Positions 7,053-15,521 of a stretch of DNA of 64,000 nucleotides are shown one piece after another; within the stretch, counting starts at the first letter, position 1; each line of letters opens with the position of its first letter. This DNA is from JBBTCX01 sp964494205 (GTDB taxonomy: Bacteria; Planctomycetota; Phycisphaerae; UBA1845): the NCBI GenBank assembly GCA_964494205.1, contig CAZBRD010000003.1:124001-188000 (forward strand), in the 5' to 3' direction. The notes beneath the pieces were generated by a model. That model worked only from the letters and a program-made list of their open reading frames with translations, ran no database searches and was not told the origin of the DNA. A program made the translations under genes and the position numbers.

Positions 7053-7823
7053 CTAGTAGTTACGCACGATGATTTCGCATCGGCGCGGAATGATATTAAA
7101 CGCACGATAAAGCTCAATCGCTGATTGCGATTTCTGCAAAGTCAACATCCAGTTGCAACCGATCGTGCGTAATCGCTCAGCCAAATAAAAATGCTCCTCC
7201 ATATCCAACGTATGAGAGTACCACGGCTGACCAGTCATATACGGCGGATCAAGAAATAGAAACGTATCTTCTGAAACGTCCTCCAAGAGCAACTTCCAGT
7301 CACCACACGTTATCTTGCAATCCGTCAACGATTCTTTCTCTTGTTCGATGCGCTTCGGAGTCAATCGGAAAACGTCAACCAGTCTGCGCCGATCGATGGA
7401 AGCAATGTTGCGCCGATGGCTTCCCACCATGCCCTCAAAACTCAATCGACGCAGAAAAAGATAATTCAACGCGAGTCGAGACCGATCAGGAACAACAGAC
7501 AACAACTCATCCAATGTGGTGATGTTCCTCAACCGATCATATTCTTTTCGCGCGCGATAAAAGAAAGTGGCTAATTTGTCAGCATCATAAAGCGATTCGC
7601 GCAAAGAAAAGATAGAGTCAACAAAAGACGGATCATCACGCAAACAGAGGTAGTAATTGACCAGAAACGGATCGATATCGTTGATCCATTTTTCAACCCA
7701 AGGATTGTGAAACGGTAGGATACTATTGCCGCCGGCGAACAATTCCCGATACTCGCGATGGTAGGGGAACAAATCCACCAGTTTCGGCGCGATAGCACGT
7801 TTTGACCCAGGGTATCTAATCAC
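7053..7823 (-). CDS. D12-class DNA adenine-N6 methyltransferase (Dam-like)
   Basis: A 256-residue SAM-dependent enzyme that methylates adenine in DNA. It opens IRYPGSKRAIAPKLVDLFP, the N-terminal D12 signature. Motif I is FAGGNSILPF (about 30-39), the NDIDPFLVNYY segment follows at about 48-58, and catalytic motif IV is DPPYMTGQPW (about 191-200). Length matches orphan phage Dam enzymes. The GTG start at 7823 overlaps the stop of the upstream gene (GTGA), so the two are coupled. No restriction endonuclease gene is adjacent, suggesting a solitary phage methylase for restriction avoidance or regulation. The target site cannot be read from sequence. Confidence 0.88.
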   Translation of the reverse strand: MIRYPGSKRAIAPKLVDLFPYHREYRELFAGGNSILPFHNPWVEKWINDIDPFLVNYYLCLRDDPSFVDSIFSLRESLYDADKLATFFYRARKEYDRLRNITTLDELLSVVPDRSRLALNYLFLRRLSFEGMVGSHRRNIASIDRRRLVDVFRLTPKRIEQEKESLTDCKITCGDWKLLLEDVSEDTFLFLDPPYMTGQPWYSHTLDMEEHFYLAERLRTIGCNWMLTLQKSQSAIELYRAFNIIPRRCEIIVRNY

Positions 7824-8452
7824 GCAGCAGCCTCTTGAAACATCTCAATACTGAGATGAAACGCTTCAATCTGCTTTTCTAACTCAACGATTGTCTTTGT
7901 CTTAATGTCTTGAATGAGTTTCAAAGCCTCCGGTAGCGGCAACGTATCGCGCTCCAATAGCGCTCCTCGGACGGTATCGCGTGCATGAAGCAACGTATCA
8001 TTTGCATACTGAAGTTGCTTCAACAGTTTGTTGCGGGGTACGGCTGAGCCCAGTTTCGTCTTGTTTGCTTTCTTGCCGCTACCAAGCAAATCGGGCGCTT
8101 CTAGTGGTGCGTCTTTGGCATGGTAATCACGGACGCCATGCTTTGTACGATCCGCCTCTTGAAGCATTTTCGTATAAGACTTGCCCTCTATCATGCTCTT
8201 TTCGGTATAGGTGGCTGCGAACGTCTGCCAACGATGAGCGGTAGCGTCATCGAGTTTGAGGGCTTCAAGCAAACGCTTTTTGTCGCCACGTTTGTACTTT
8301 TTGGAGTGAAGCAAGTTGTTAATACATTTACCAGTCAGCCAGCGAACTACGGCTAGATCGGTTTCTAGCTTAGTTGCTCGCGGTTCCAAGCCTGTTGCAA
8401 AGTCGATGTAGTAACTGACTGGTTCGTGTTCGCTTGGTTGCTTGTCTATCAC
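7820..8452 (-). CDS. Unknown protein coupled to the adenine methyltransferase
   Basis: About 210 residues from a GTG at 8452 that has GGAG eight bases upstream. A longer open frame reaches 8707, but its extra N-terminus is a translation of two strong hairpins (8491-8595) with Gln/Thr/Val runs, so I reject it. The protein is charged and helical. Residues 20-110 are mixed, a Lys/Gly-rich linker lies near 115-135 (LLGSGKKANKTKLGS), and the C-terminal 75 residues look coiled-coil (LLKQLQYANDTLLHARD... VELEKQIEAFHLS). No family is recognised. Overlap with the methylase suggests a joint role or simple co-expression. Confidence 0.55.
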   Translation of the reverse strand: MIDKQPSEHEPVSYYIDFATGLEPRATKLETDLAVVRWLTGKCINNLLHSKKYKRGDKKRLLEALKLDDATAHRWQTFAATYTEKSMIEGKSYTKMLQEADRTKHGVRDYHAKDAPLEAPDLLGSGKKANKTKLGSAVPRNKLLKQLQYANDTLLHARDTVRGALLERDTLPLPEALKLIQDIKTKTIVELEKQIEAFHLSIEMFQEAAA

Positions 8453-8490
8453 TCTCTTGGCTCCAAAAAAATCACTCCTTAAGCACGCGA

Positions 8491-8530
8491 GCAACCCTGC
8501 CAACACGGTAGGTCCAAGTGGCAGGGTTGC
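8491..8530. other. Perfect 12-bp hairpin upstream of the methyltransferase operon
   Basis: GCAACCCTGCCA (8491-8502) and TGGCAGGGTTGC (8519-8530) pair around a 16-nt loop. It lies about 40 bp upstream of the GTG at 8452 and may be a leader structure of the operon. Confidence 0.6.
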
Positions 8531-8550
8531 TGCAAATGTGCAGACTATTC

Positions 8551-8595
8551 GCCAGCAAACAACAACGGTTGTGGTCCGCCGTTGTTGCTGCTGGC
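8551..8595. other. Second long hairpin upstream of the methyltransferase operon
   Basis: Left arm 8551-8568 (GCCAGCAAACAACAACGG) and right arm 8579-8595 (CCGTTGTTGCTGCTGGC) pair along almost their whole length with a bulge and a 10-nt loop. With 8491-8530 it makes two tandem stems. Confidence 0.6.
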
Positions 8596-8599
8596 TTGG

Positions 8600-9021
8600 G
8601 GCTGAGGAAAATGGCTCCTCGCAATTCGTTGATTCATAAATAGCAGTCAAAAAAGCGATGTAAATAGGCTGATTTCTGGTCAAAAATGCGCGCAAAAATC
8701 TACACACTTTCGCGCTAAAAATGGATGTTCGCTGGAATGATGTAGCAGCAATGAACAGAGACTATCAATCAAGATGTTTGATGAGAGTTTCGATTTTGTG
8801 CCACGCTATGGCATGTTGCTGCGAAAAAGAATTATTTTTTCAGAGCCATTAAGGAGCCTTAACAACATTAACAAAGAATTAGCGCAAAAATTATGGTTTT
8901 GTATGTCTAACGGCTGCGTTCGTCTTATTATTTAGGTGCGGGAAGGTTTTTGTTTGGTGGTCTTAAGGCCGCGCGGTCATAGGGCTGCCAAGCGGATGAG
9001 TTACTTTAGAAAGGTAAATCA
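8600..9021. other. Non-coding gap in the phage region
   Basis: About 420 bp between the methyltransferase operon leader and the zinc-ribbon gene, diverging in both directions. It is AT-rich, with T/A runs near 8836 and 8870-8900. I see no credible open frame, tRNA or strong promoter consensus. It probably holds promoters for both flanking transcripts. Confidence 0.4.
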
Positions 9022-9267
9022 ATGGTAGTAACAGCAGAATTGAAGAATCAGATTCAGGCTGCATTGCAGCGAAACGGATTCAGTGGGTGTCCATGTTGCA
9101 AGGGGAGAGCATTCTCAATTGCGGATGGGTTCTCGATGATCGCGATTCAAACAGACCCGAAGGCTTTCAGCATCGGCGGCAAGTCGATTCCTTGCGCAGT
9201 CGTCATCTGTGACGGTTGCGCCATCGTTTCGCAACATGCGTTGAAAGCATTGGGCATTAACATCTAA
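9022..9267 (+). CDS. Small zinc-ribbon protein
   Basis: An 81-residue protein with two CxxC pairs, GCPCCKGR (about residues 22-29) and ICDGCAIVSQHALKALGI (near the C-terminus), that should bind one zinc. The layout 'CP.C....f.iADGf..i.iQ......pcav.iC..C..vs.HAl..LG' is common in small phage and bacterial proteins of unknown function. The ATG follows AAAGG at 9 nt. It is the last gene of the AT-rich segment and is followed after about 57 bp by a strong terminator. Confidence 0.65.
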   Translation: MVVTAELKNQIQAALQRNGFSGCPCCKGRAFSIADGFSMIAIQTDPKAFSIGGKSIPCAVVICDGCAIVSQHALKALGINI

Positions 9268-9324
9268 CCGTTAATGATTGACCAAAAGGGGTGAGACCGT
9301 GAGAGGGTTCAAGGGACGAGGAAG

Positions 9325-9358
9325 CCCAGACGTTTCCCGCCGTCTGGGTCTTTTTTTT
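9325..9358 (+). terminator. Rho-independent terminator after the zinc-ribbon gene
   Basis: CCCAGACG (9325-9332) and CGTCTGGG (9341-9348) form an 8-bp stem with an 8-nt loop, followed by TC and eight T. It ends the rightward phage transcript near the phage-chromosome boundary. Confidence 0.88.
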
Positions 9359-9368
9359 GTCGACGGCG

Positions 9369-9377
9369 TGATATAAT
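9369..9377 (+). promoter_or_regulatory. Extended -10-like element at the phage/chromosome boundary
   Basis: TGATATAAT matches the extended -10 consensus TGnTATAAT exactly. There is no -35 match, and no rightward gene follows before rpmA (opposite strand). It could drive a small RNA or antisense transcript, or be chance. A small stem CGTTTTT/AAAAAACG lies 3' of it at about 9403-9423. Confidence 0.25.
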
Positions 9378-9485
9378 TCGTGATAAAGTTCAATAAAAAA
9401 ACCACGTTTTTGACTCAAAAAACGGGGTTGTAATGGTTCATCGAACCACCCCTGTAGCACGATTCATCATGCGAGAGAAACGACC

Positions 9486-9731
9486 TTAGTTGGTGGCGGG
9501 AATCACGTCGACCTTGCGGCCACGGAACTTCACGACGCCGTCAGCCAGCGCGAACAATGTGTGATCGCGACCGAGACCGACGTTGCGGCCGGGCAGATGC
9601 TCTGTGCCGTTTTGACGGGCGATGATGGTGCCGATGGTGACCGCTTCACCACCAAATCTCTTCAACCCGAGAAACTGCGGGCGACTGTCGCGACCGTTAC
9701 GAGTTGAACCTTGCCCTTTTTTGTGTGCCAT
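9486..9731 (-). CDS. rpmA: Large-subunit ribosomal protein bL27
   Basis: An 81-residue protein opening MAHKKGQGSTRNGRDSRPQF, the near-invariant bL27 N-terminus whose flexible tail reaches the peptidyl-transferase centre. It continues with LGLKRFGGEAVTIGTIIARQ, RNVGLGRDHTLFALADGVV and FRGRKVDVIP. Length is normal. In most bacteria rplU (bL21) lies directly upstream; here the 113 bp upstream lead to an exported-protein gene and rplU is absent. It is the first clearly chromosomal gene after the phage-like segment, in GC-rich codon usage. Confidence 0.97.
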   Translation of the reverse strand: MAHKKGQGSTRNGRDSRPQFLGLKRFGGEAVTIGTIIARQNGTEHLPGRNVGLGRDHTLFALADGVVKFRGRKVDVIPATN

Positions 9732-9844
9732 GTCACGTTACTCCGTTCATCACCGGCTTCTTCAGCGGTGCAAATCTCTCTATTCTATTCCAATCTTTGA
9801 CTTATCTTATTCGGCCTGAGCACCGTTGTGGGCAGGGCCGACTC

Positions 9845-10495
9845 CTATCTCATGACCCATTCCCGGCTTCGCCTTACCGGCTGTGCTGCGTGGCGTGAAA
9901 TCGTGTCGCTCGGGAAATCGTAAGTGATCGCGAGTGTGCGTCGCAGAGAAAACGACCTTGGGTTTGTCTCTGACTCGGGCTTACTCGCATCGAATGACGG
10001 ATTCGCCACACGGGTCATTTCACCCGAGAGGCCGCCAACATAGATCGTGAAATCGCTCGCTTCCGAATCGAAGTCCTTGAATACGGCTACCGATGTTCGC
10101 GAGTTTTCCTCACCTTGCAACAACGGTCCGGTTACCTTGCTGGGTGCGGCAATGAACGGAAACTCCGCGCGATGCCGCTCGAGGACGCTCTCATAGACCG
10201 AGGGGCTGATTTCATCGCCGCCATCAACGACTTTCAAAGTATCCGTCACGAGGCGGAACGAGGGGAAGAATTGAATGTCTTTGCCGGTGTTGTTTGTCAC
10301 GGTGTACAGGACGTACCAAAAAGTCGCCGGCGTTTCTTGGCCCGGGAGGGTGAGAATGATTCGCTGTGGATCTTCAAATGTTAAGTCCAACTGCCACTTG
10401 GTGGACGCAACCTCAGCCTGCGGAGCGGCGATCGCCAGCCCCGCGAGCGAACCCGCCAAACCCAGAAACCAGAATGTCATTACCGTCAGTTTCAT
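9845..10495 (-). CDS. Exported protein of unknown function, planctomycete type
   Basis: A 216-residue protein starting MKLTVMTFWFLGLAGSLAGL, a Sec signal peptide ending near AIAAPQA. I prefer this ATG (10495) over one six codons upstream because GGGG precedes it and the signal begins there. The mature part is predicted beta-rich (KWQLDLTFEDPQRI, FWYVLYTVTNNTGKDIQF, FIYVGGLSG-like segments). The phrase YTVTNNTGKDI suggests an Ig-like or fibronectin-like exported domain. No catalytic motif is visible. The gene stands alone, divergent from the thioesterase-like gene. Confidence 0.65.
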   Translation of the reverse strand: MKLTVMTFWFLGLAGSLAGLAIAAPQAEVASTKWQLDLTFEDPQRIILTLPGQETPATFWYVLYTVTNNTGKDIQFFPSFRLVTDTLKVVDGGDEISPSVYESVLERHRAEFPFIAAPSKVTGPLLQGEENSRTSVAVFKDFDSEASDFTIYVGGLSGEMTRVANPSFDASKPESETNPRSFSLRRTLAITYDFPSDTISRHAAQPVRRSREWVMR

Positions 10496-10685
10496 AAACC
10501 CCGCATGGTACACGGCGTATCGCGACTGTCAAACCTGGGACGGTAGTGCTTTGGATAGGCCATCCTGTGATTTTTTCGAGGAATTTGCGGTGTCGCGGGA
10601 GCGTCGAAGGGGCGGTGCGAGTCGATATAGTCCACTGGGAGTTTGATGGCGATTTTGGACACCGGCTAGTACTTGGGGATTGGGC

Positions 10686-11087
10686 ATGAAGGCAGGGTTT
10701 GTTCCGGGCATTGTTCGAGAGGTCATCGTCCAAGTGACGGAAGACATGTGCCCGGCGTTTGACGGCGAGGTGGTCCATCGCTGTTATTCGACGTGGTCAC
10801 TCGTGCATCACATGGAGATAGCCGCGCGGAAGGTGCTCGTCGATTTCCTGGAGGATCACGAAGAGGGAATCGGCGCGCACGTGAGCGTCGATCATCTGTC
10901 ACCCTGTCCGCTGGGGCATACAGCCAGAGTTCGCGCGGAGCTGGTTGAGGTCACGCATGATCGGCACATTCGAGTTATTTGCGATGTAAGCGCGTTCGAT
11001 GGAGATCGTTTGTTAGCGCAGGGTAAGCAAGTCCAGGTTGTTATGAACAAAGACCATTTGAAGCGGTATTTGGCGAAGCACGATTAG
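10686..11087 (+). CDS. Hotdog-fold thioesterase-like protein (FlK family type)
   Basis: A 133-residue protein with the FlK-like hotdog layout. An opening strand (GIVREVIVQVTEDMCPAFDG) is followed by VVHRCYSTWSLVHHMEIAAR and the central helix. The strands ARVRAELVEVTHDRHIRVICDVSAFDGDRLLAQG and KQVQVVM complete the domain. Family members hydrolyse acyl-CoA thioesters; the substrate cannot be assigned here. The start is the ATG at 10686 with GGGGA upstream; a TTG six bases earlier is possible. It is monocistronic, with convergent neighbour at 11172. Confidence 0.75.
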   Translation: MKAGFVPGIVREVIVQVTEDMCPAFDGEVVHRCYSTWSLVHHMEIAARKVLVDFLEDHEEGIGAHVSVDHLSPCPLGHTARVRAELVEVTHDRHIRVICDVSAFDGDRLLAQGKQVQVVMNKDHLKRYLAKHD

Positions 11088-11171
11088 CGATTATTACGTC
11101 AACAATATTTCTCCCGTGCTTGGGCACGGGGCCATGCTTGGCGCAATCAGACCTAAGCTTGATCGTTTGAC

Positions 11172-13616
11172 TTAGCTCTTTTTTCCGAAGAGCGCGGTCA
11201 GCATCTGGTCGGTGCGGTTCTTCCAGCTCGACCAGCCGGTGCCGTCGTGCACTTCGCCGCCCACGATGCGGTAGCCCTTCGATTTCAATTCTTCGGCGAT
11301 ATCGTGATTTCGCCGGGCCATATCCCACGCCTCATGCGGATTGCGGAAGTCGTACTTGCCCCACTCGAGATAAACGGTGAGCGGTTGTTCGGACGCGGGC
11401 TTGAATAGGCTTCGAATGTTGGGAGTGAATGCATCGAAAACGAACAGAGATTGTCCGCCGAGTTTTCCAACCAGTTCCGGATGCGACAGCGCACAGAACC
11501 ATGCGTCGGTGCCCGCGAAGCCGGCGCCGATGGCAGCGCGACCATCCGGCGTTGCGACGGTTCGGTACGTCTTGTCTACAAAAGGAACAAGTTCATCAGC
11601 GAACATCTTGGGCAGTTTATCCTTCTGGCGGAAGGTGCTCTCATTGATCAGGACGGCGATGAGCGGCTCTACTTGCTTGCCGCAGAGACTGTCCAGCGAT
11701 TCCTTCAACGCGCCGTGCTTCACGGCTTCGTCGCCGCCGAAAAGATAAGCGACAGGGTATCGCTTGTCGGAGGATTCATAACCCTTGGGCAGATAGACCT
11801 CGATTTTGTGCTTCTTACCGAGCGCTTCGCTCTCAAGTTCATGTGATTCCCACTTGCCGGCGGATTCCGCGGATTGGGCGCTTAAGTACTTCGGCTCAGT
11901 CCATTTCGGCATCGCGAACCACGACATGGGAAGCTCGTTGTTTGGATCGAACGACATTTCCATTTCCGCGTTGACGAGGGTCGTCACCGTCGACCGTGGA
12001 TTGGCAGGGTCCTTTATCGTGGAGAAGTCGCGCATGAATATGTAATTCATGCGGGCGTCGGGTTCGGTACGCATGGAGAAATAGAAGAGATCGGTTCCCT
12101 CCACGTGGATCATCGGGCGTTCCTGCCTTGCGCCGAACATGTCGCCGGCGACAGCCAGGTCGGTTCCTTCGCCGCGATAGACAAAGTGAACCATGTTGTC
12201 GCCTTCCAGGATGGGGAAAGATTTGTGCTTCGCAAGGTATGCATCGATCGCACTTTTCTTGTCCTCGGCCTTGCTGAGTGAAGCCACGAATCGACCAAAA
12301 TCGGAGTCGGCCAGTTGGCCCTCTTTGTCGCGATTCGCCGCCAATTCGACTTTGCCGTGCACGATTTCAACGCACGCAAGCTCGCCTTGGCTGCGTGCGT
12401 AGATACGACCGTTCGAGAAGCTGGGGTTGGCCCAGGTGACATCCTTGAAAATGGGCAACGTCGCGCGATGTTCGTATTCCTTGGGTGTAGCGCGGACCAC
12501 ATCGAGCGAACCTTCTTTGGTAGCGATGATCAGATGGTTGTCAACGAGTGCGATGAAGCCGTCTCCGGGATCGCGCGATCTCCACTTTGGTTCGCCGGTC
12601 GACACATCGACACAGGTGAGGAATCGATTGCTGTAAGCGTACAGATGACCGTCGAGATAGACGGGTATGTTGTAACTGTTGCGGATGGAACGCGTTTCCC
12701 AGAGTTGCTTGAACTCTGGGCCGCCCTCGGCTCCCTCTTTCCATTCAACGACGCAAGATGTTTCTTCCTTGTTGGCAAGGAAGAGACGATTAGGACCTAC
12801 GCTAACAGGAATCAATGTGCCCGCACCGCGACCCTCGCCTTCGTTGTGCTTGTATTCCCAGACGATTTTGCCGTCGGCGGGATTGGCGGCGTAGAGCCTG
12901 CGCGAGCCGGGTAGGAACATGATCGGTTTGCCAGACGATTCGCCCAATACGGGAGTTTGGTAACCGATTTCATCGGAGCCGGCGGCCCAGATTTTTTCGC
13001 CGGTTGCGGGATTGAGGCCGACAGCAAAGGAATCCGCGGCGCCGATGATCGCAACGAGGACGCCGTCTACCACGATCGGCGATGTGCCGAAACCATAGAA
13101 CGGAGTCTTGGTACCGAAGTCTTTGCCAAGGTCTTTCGACCAGATCAACTCGCCGGTCTTGAGGTCGGCGGCGACGAGCCTACCGTGTGCACCGAGCATG
13201 AAGATGCGGCCTTTGTCGATGCAGGGCGTCGTAATCGGGCCGCCGTGCGAGCCATCGTGGGCTTCATACGTTGGTTCAATGTCGAGTGACCACTTCTTTT
13301 CACCCTTCGCAAGATCGAAGCACGCAAGTACATCTTTTTCGCCGCTGGTGTACCCCGTGCACGCGACGCCTTCTGCGATGACGACGGCGGAGTAGCCGCG
13401 GCCGATCGGCACTTTCCAGGCGATCTTTAGGCTAAACGGTTCGCTCGGGGGAATGACCTCATATTCAGATGACTGCCCGCGCGCACCGGGGCCGCGAAAG
13501 GTTGGCCAATCGGCGGCATACGCGCTGGGTGAGTGCCACGCGGCGACACATAGGCTGCCGACCAAAATGAGACGGGTAATTCGATTCAGTAGTTCTGGGC
13601 GTTTCATGGATTGCAT
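11172..13616 (-). CDS. Secreted PQQ-type beta-propeller fused to a Fes-like esterase domain lacking the serine nucleophile
   Basis: An 814-residue exported protein. The signal peptide ends at SPSAYAADW, followed by DWPTFRGPGARGQ, the usual start of planctomycete PQQ-like propellers. Repeats such as ADLKTGELIWSKDLG and GLNPATGEKIW run to about residue 435. A beta-sandwich resembling the N-domain of enterochelin esterase follows (about 445-545, VHFVYRGEGTDLAVAGD). An alpha/beta hydrolase domain covers about 585-814 (KIEVYLPKGYE, RYPVAYLFGG). The elbow, normally GxSxG, reads GAGFAG (about 696-701), so the serine is glycine. Other esterase landmarks (LSHPELVGKLGGQS, EWGKYDF, GGEVHDGTGW) remain. 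It may bind rather than cleave its ligand. GGAG precedes the start. Confidence 0.85.
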   Translation of the reverse strand: MQSMKRPELLNRITRLILVGSLCVAAWHSPSAYAADWPTFRGPGARGQSSEYEVIPPSEPFSLKIAWKVPIGRGYSAVVIAEGVACTGYTSGEKDVLACFDLAKGEKKWSLDIEPTYEAHDGSHGGPITTPCIDKGRIFMLGAHGRLVAADLKTGELIWSKDLGKDFGTKTPFYGFGTSPIVVDGVLVAIIGAADSFAVGLNPATGEKIWAAGSDEIGYQTPVLGESSGKPIMFLPGSRRLYAANPADGKIVWEYKHNEGEGRGAGTLIPVSVGPNRLFLANKEETSCVVEWKEGAEGGPEFKQLWETRSIRNSYNIPVYLDGHLYAYSNRFLTCVDVSTGEPKWRSRDPGDGFIALVDNHLIIATKEGSLDVVRATPKEYEHRATLPIFKDVTWANPSFSNGRIYARSQGELACVEIVHGKVELAANRDKEGQLADSDFGRFVASLSKAEDKKSAIDAYLAKHKSFPILEGDNMVHFVYRGEGTDLAVAGDMFGARQERPMIHVEGTDLFYFSMRTEPDARMNYIFMRDFSTIKDPANPRSTVTTLVNAEMEMSFDPNNELPMSWFAMPKWTEPKYLSAQSAESAGKWESHELESEALGKKHKIEVYLPKGYESSDKRYPVAYLFGGDEAVKHGALKESLDSLCGKQVEPLIAVLINESTFRQKDKLPKMFADELVPFVDKTYRTVATPDGRAAIGAGFAGTDAWFCALSHPELVGKLGGQSLFVFDAFTPNIRSLFKPASEQPLTVYLEWGKYDFRNPHEAWDMARRNHDIAEELKSKGYRIVGGEVHDGTGWSSWKNRTDQMLTALFGKKS

Positions 13617-13754
13617 CGAAAGGAATCTCCGGCATCGGTGAAATACGGAAGTTTTCTTGTTGCCTCACTTGGCAATTGGGAAACTAACCGCCAGATAGGA
13701 TAGCCGGAATCCATGTTTTCGTACACTCCAGCAGGCATCGCGCAACTGGTCGCA

Positions 13755-15521
13755 TCACGGAGTAGACTTCGTTTCAGCCGCATCGCGCGGGGCTACAAAA
13801 GGGACTTCGACCGGCTTGCCTTGCGGAAGAAAGCTGATTTCCTTTCGCTGATCCCCGTCGAGGATCGTGAGCTTTACTTCATAATCTGAATTACCGGGCA
13901 TCATGCTCCAGCCAGCCAGCTTTTGGCCGTCGCGCAGACCAGCCTTGTGCGCCGGTGAATCCGAGCGAACACCAACGACTTTCTTCTCGCGACGGGTTCC
14001 TTCATCGTCAAAGCCGAGTTCGTATTCGTGCACGTTGCGTTTCGTGAGCCTGTAATCCGGCGCACCGATGTTCTCGGGTAGTTCGATGGTCTTCCCAGTC
14101 GTTACGTAGTCGCGAATTTTCTCGGCGAATCCGCTGCTCGTGTATTCGGCGAACAGTTGCATCATCTGGTCCATGTCGATCTTGGTTCGCGGCTGGCGCT
14201 CGACGGCCAGAAGTTGACGCATCAGATCGTCAAGACTCTTCTTTCCATTAGAAGACCGGAAAATCTCGTGATCGATCAGCAGGGCGAGAAGATCGCCGCG
14301 TCGATATGGCATCGTCTGAACGCTTGGGTTTTTCCAGAAGTCTGCGATGAGGCGCTCATTCGGCTCATTGCGCACGGGCGAGAGATGGTAGTTCTTGATC
14401 GATTCATTGAGGTCGGCTGCATATTCGGCGGGTGTGTACAGGCCGGAGCGAAGCAGCAGGCGGCGCGCGTAGAAATCAGTGAAGCCCTCAGAGAACCAGT
14501 ACAGCGCGCCTTCGGGCTCGGGGAAATCGAGACGGCCACCGTTCCAGCGGTGGAAGTACTCGTGAGCGAGCAGTCGTTTCATCTGGTTCTCACCCGACGA
14601 ACCGCGTTCCAAGGTGGCGCTGAGCGATACAAAGAGCGCGAAGCAGTTCGTCAGGCCGGTACCGCCGAGGGACAGGGATTGCGGGTCATCCGGGCCGGCG
14701 GGAATCAGCGAAACGAGATACCAGGGATCGGAAAAGTCGTTGAAGAAGTCGCGCTCGGTTTCGATGATGCGCGTAACAAGGTCGACGAAGGCATCGTCGG
14801 AAAAGTGCCATTGGGTGCCATTGATTGACACTCCCACGCGACTGCCGCGCAGGGTCTTTTGATGCAGTCGAATCTCACCCGCGAGAAAGAGGCCGTGGCG
14901 GAATTCGTCCAGGGTTTTCGAAACGGTTCTTGATTTCGATCCCGGCCCGAATGACGATGCAACGTTCCAGCCGGGTTTGTCGAAGTTTTTCCAGTGCAGC
15001 GCAATGTTTCGCGGGTTCTCATCAGAGAGGTGCTTCGGGTACGCCAGCCCGTGGTTGCCGATGACGTGGATCAGGTCATTTGTGATGATCGGGCGATAGT
15101 CATTGACGCGATCCGATGGTGTTCGATCGGGTGATTGGCGAAGGGTGTAGGAAAACACGAGCGGTTCGTCGGGCTCGTGGGCGACGGTCCACTCGTGATC
15201 TTTGGGATGCTCGAAGGGCAGCACGCGGTTGTCCCGCCCGCGAACCGTCACGTCGCTAAGATCCTTGCCGCAGCTCGAAACGCCACCCCACTCTTCCGCC
15301 ACAGCGAAAGTTGTGTTTCCGTCGTGTGCGCCGCGCATCGCAATCTGCACCCCAATAGAGGGAGTTCCAGAGTCGAGAAGCGATAGCGTGTATTCGATAT
15401 CCGACTTGGCCTTGGATGCGGCCGAGTCATCGCTCGGGCCTCCCAATGCGAAGTGCGATGTGGCTAGAAGGCTGATCAGAATGAGCGGAGAATAACGAAC
15501 CATCGTCGAGAATATCTGCAT
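13755..15521 (-). CDS. Secreted M61 family aminopeptidase with PDZ domain
   Basis: A 588-residue zinc metallopeptidase of the glycyl-aminopeptidase family. A signal peptide covers about residues 1-27 (LILISLLATSHFALGG). The zinc site HEYFH lies near 318-322, with the third ligand in WFSEGF about 20 residues on. A C-terminal PDZ-like domain (about 490-575: GVRSDSPAHKAGLRDGQKLAGW) is usual in the family and presents substrates. AGGTGA precedes the ATG at 15521. It acts outside the cytoplasmic membrane, probably in peptide turnover. It is transcribed leftward, with 138 bp to the propeller gene. Confidence 0.9.
   Translation of the reverse strand: MQIFSTMVRYSPLILISLLATSHFALGGPSDDSAASKAKSDIEYTLSLLDSGTPSIGVQIAMRGAHDGNTTFAVAEEWGGVSSCGKDLSDVTVRGRDNRVLPFEHPKDHEWTVAHEPDEPLVFSYTLRQSPDRTPSDRVNDYRPIITNDLIHVIGNHGLAYPKHLSDENPRNIALHWKNFDKPGWNVASSFGPGSKSRTVSKTLDEFRHGLFLAGEIRLHQKTLRGSRVGVSINGTQWHFSDDAFVDLVTRIIETERDFFNDFSDPWYLVSLIPAGPDDPQSLSLGGTGLTNCFALFVSLSATLERGSSGENQMKRLLAHEYFHRWNGGRLDFPEPEGALYWFSEGFTDFYARRLLLRSGLYTPAEYAADLNESIKNYHLSPVRNEPNERLIADFWKNPSVQTMPYRRGDLLALLIDHEIFRSSNGKKSLDDLMRQLLAVERQPRTKIDMDQMMQLFAEYTSSGFAEKIRDYVTTGKTIELPENIGAPDYRLTKRNVHEYELGFDDEGTRREKKVVGVRSDSPAHKAGLRDGQKLAGWSMMPGNSDYEVKLTILDGDQRKEISFLPQGKPVEVPFVAPRDAAETKSTP

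Noticed and set aside
8453..8707. N-terminal extension of the methylase-partner gene
   Set aside because: It would translate two hairpins into Gln and Thr/Val runs and skips the GTG that has a GGAG site.
9257..9460. A 67-codon reverse open frame across the terminator at 9325-9358
   Set aside because: It reads through the terminator stem and its poly-T tract, giving a Lys run, and has no ribosome site.
13755..15521. M1 aminopeptidase
   Set aside because: The HEYFHRWNG context with a C-terminal PDZ domain and the short length fit M61, not M1.
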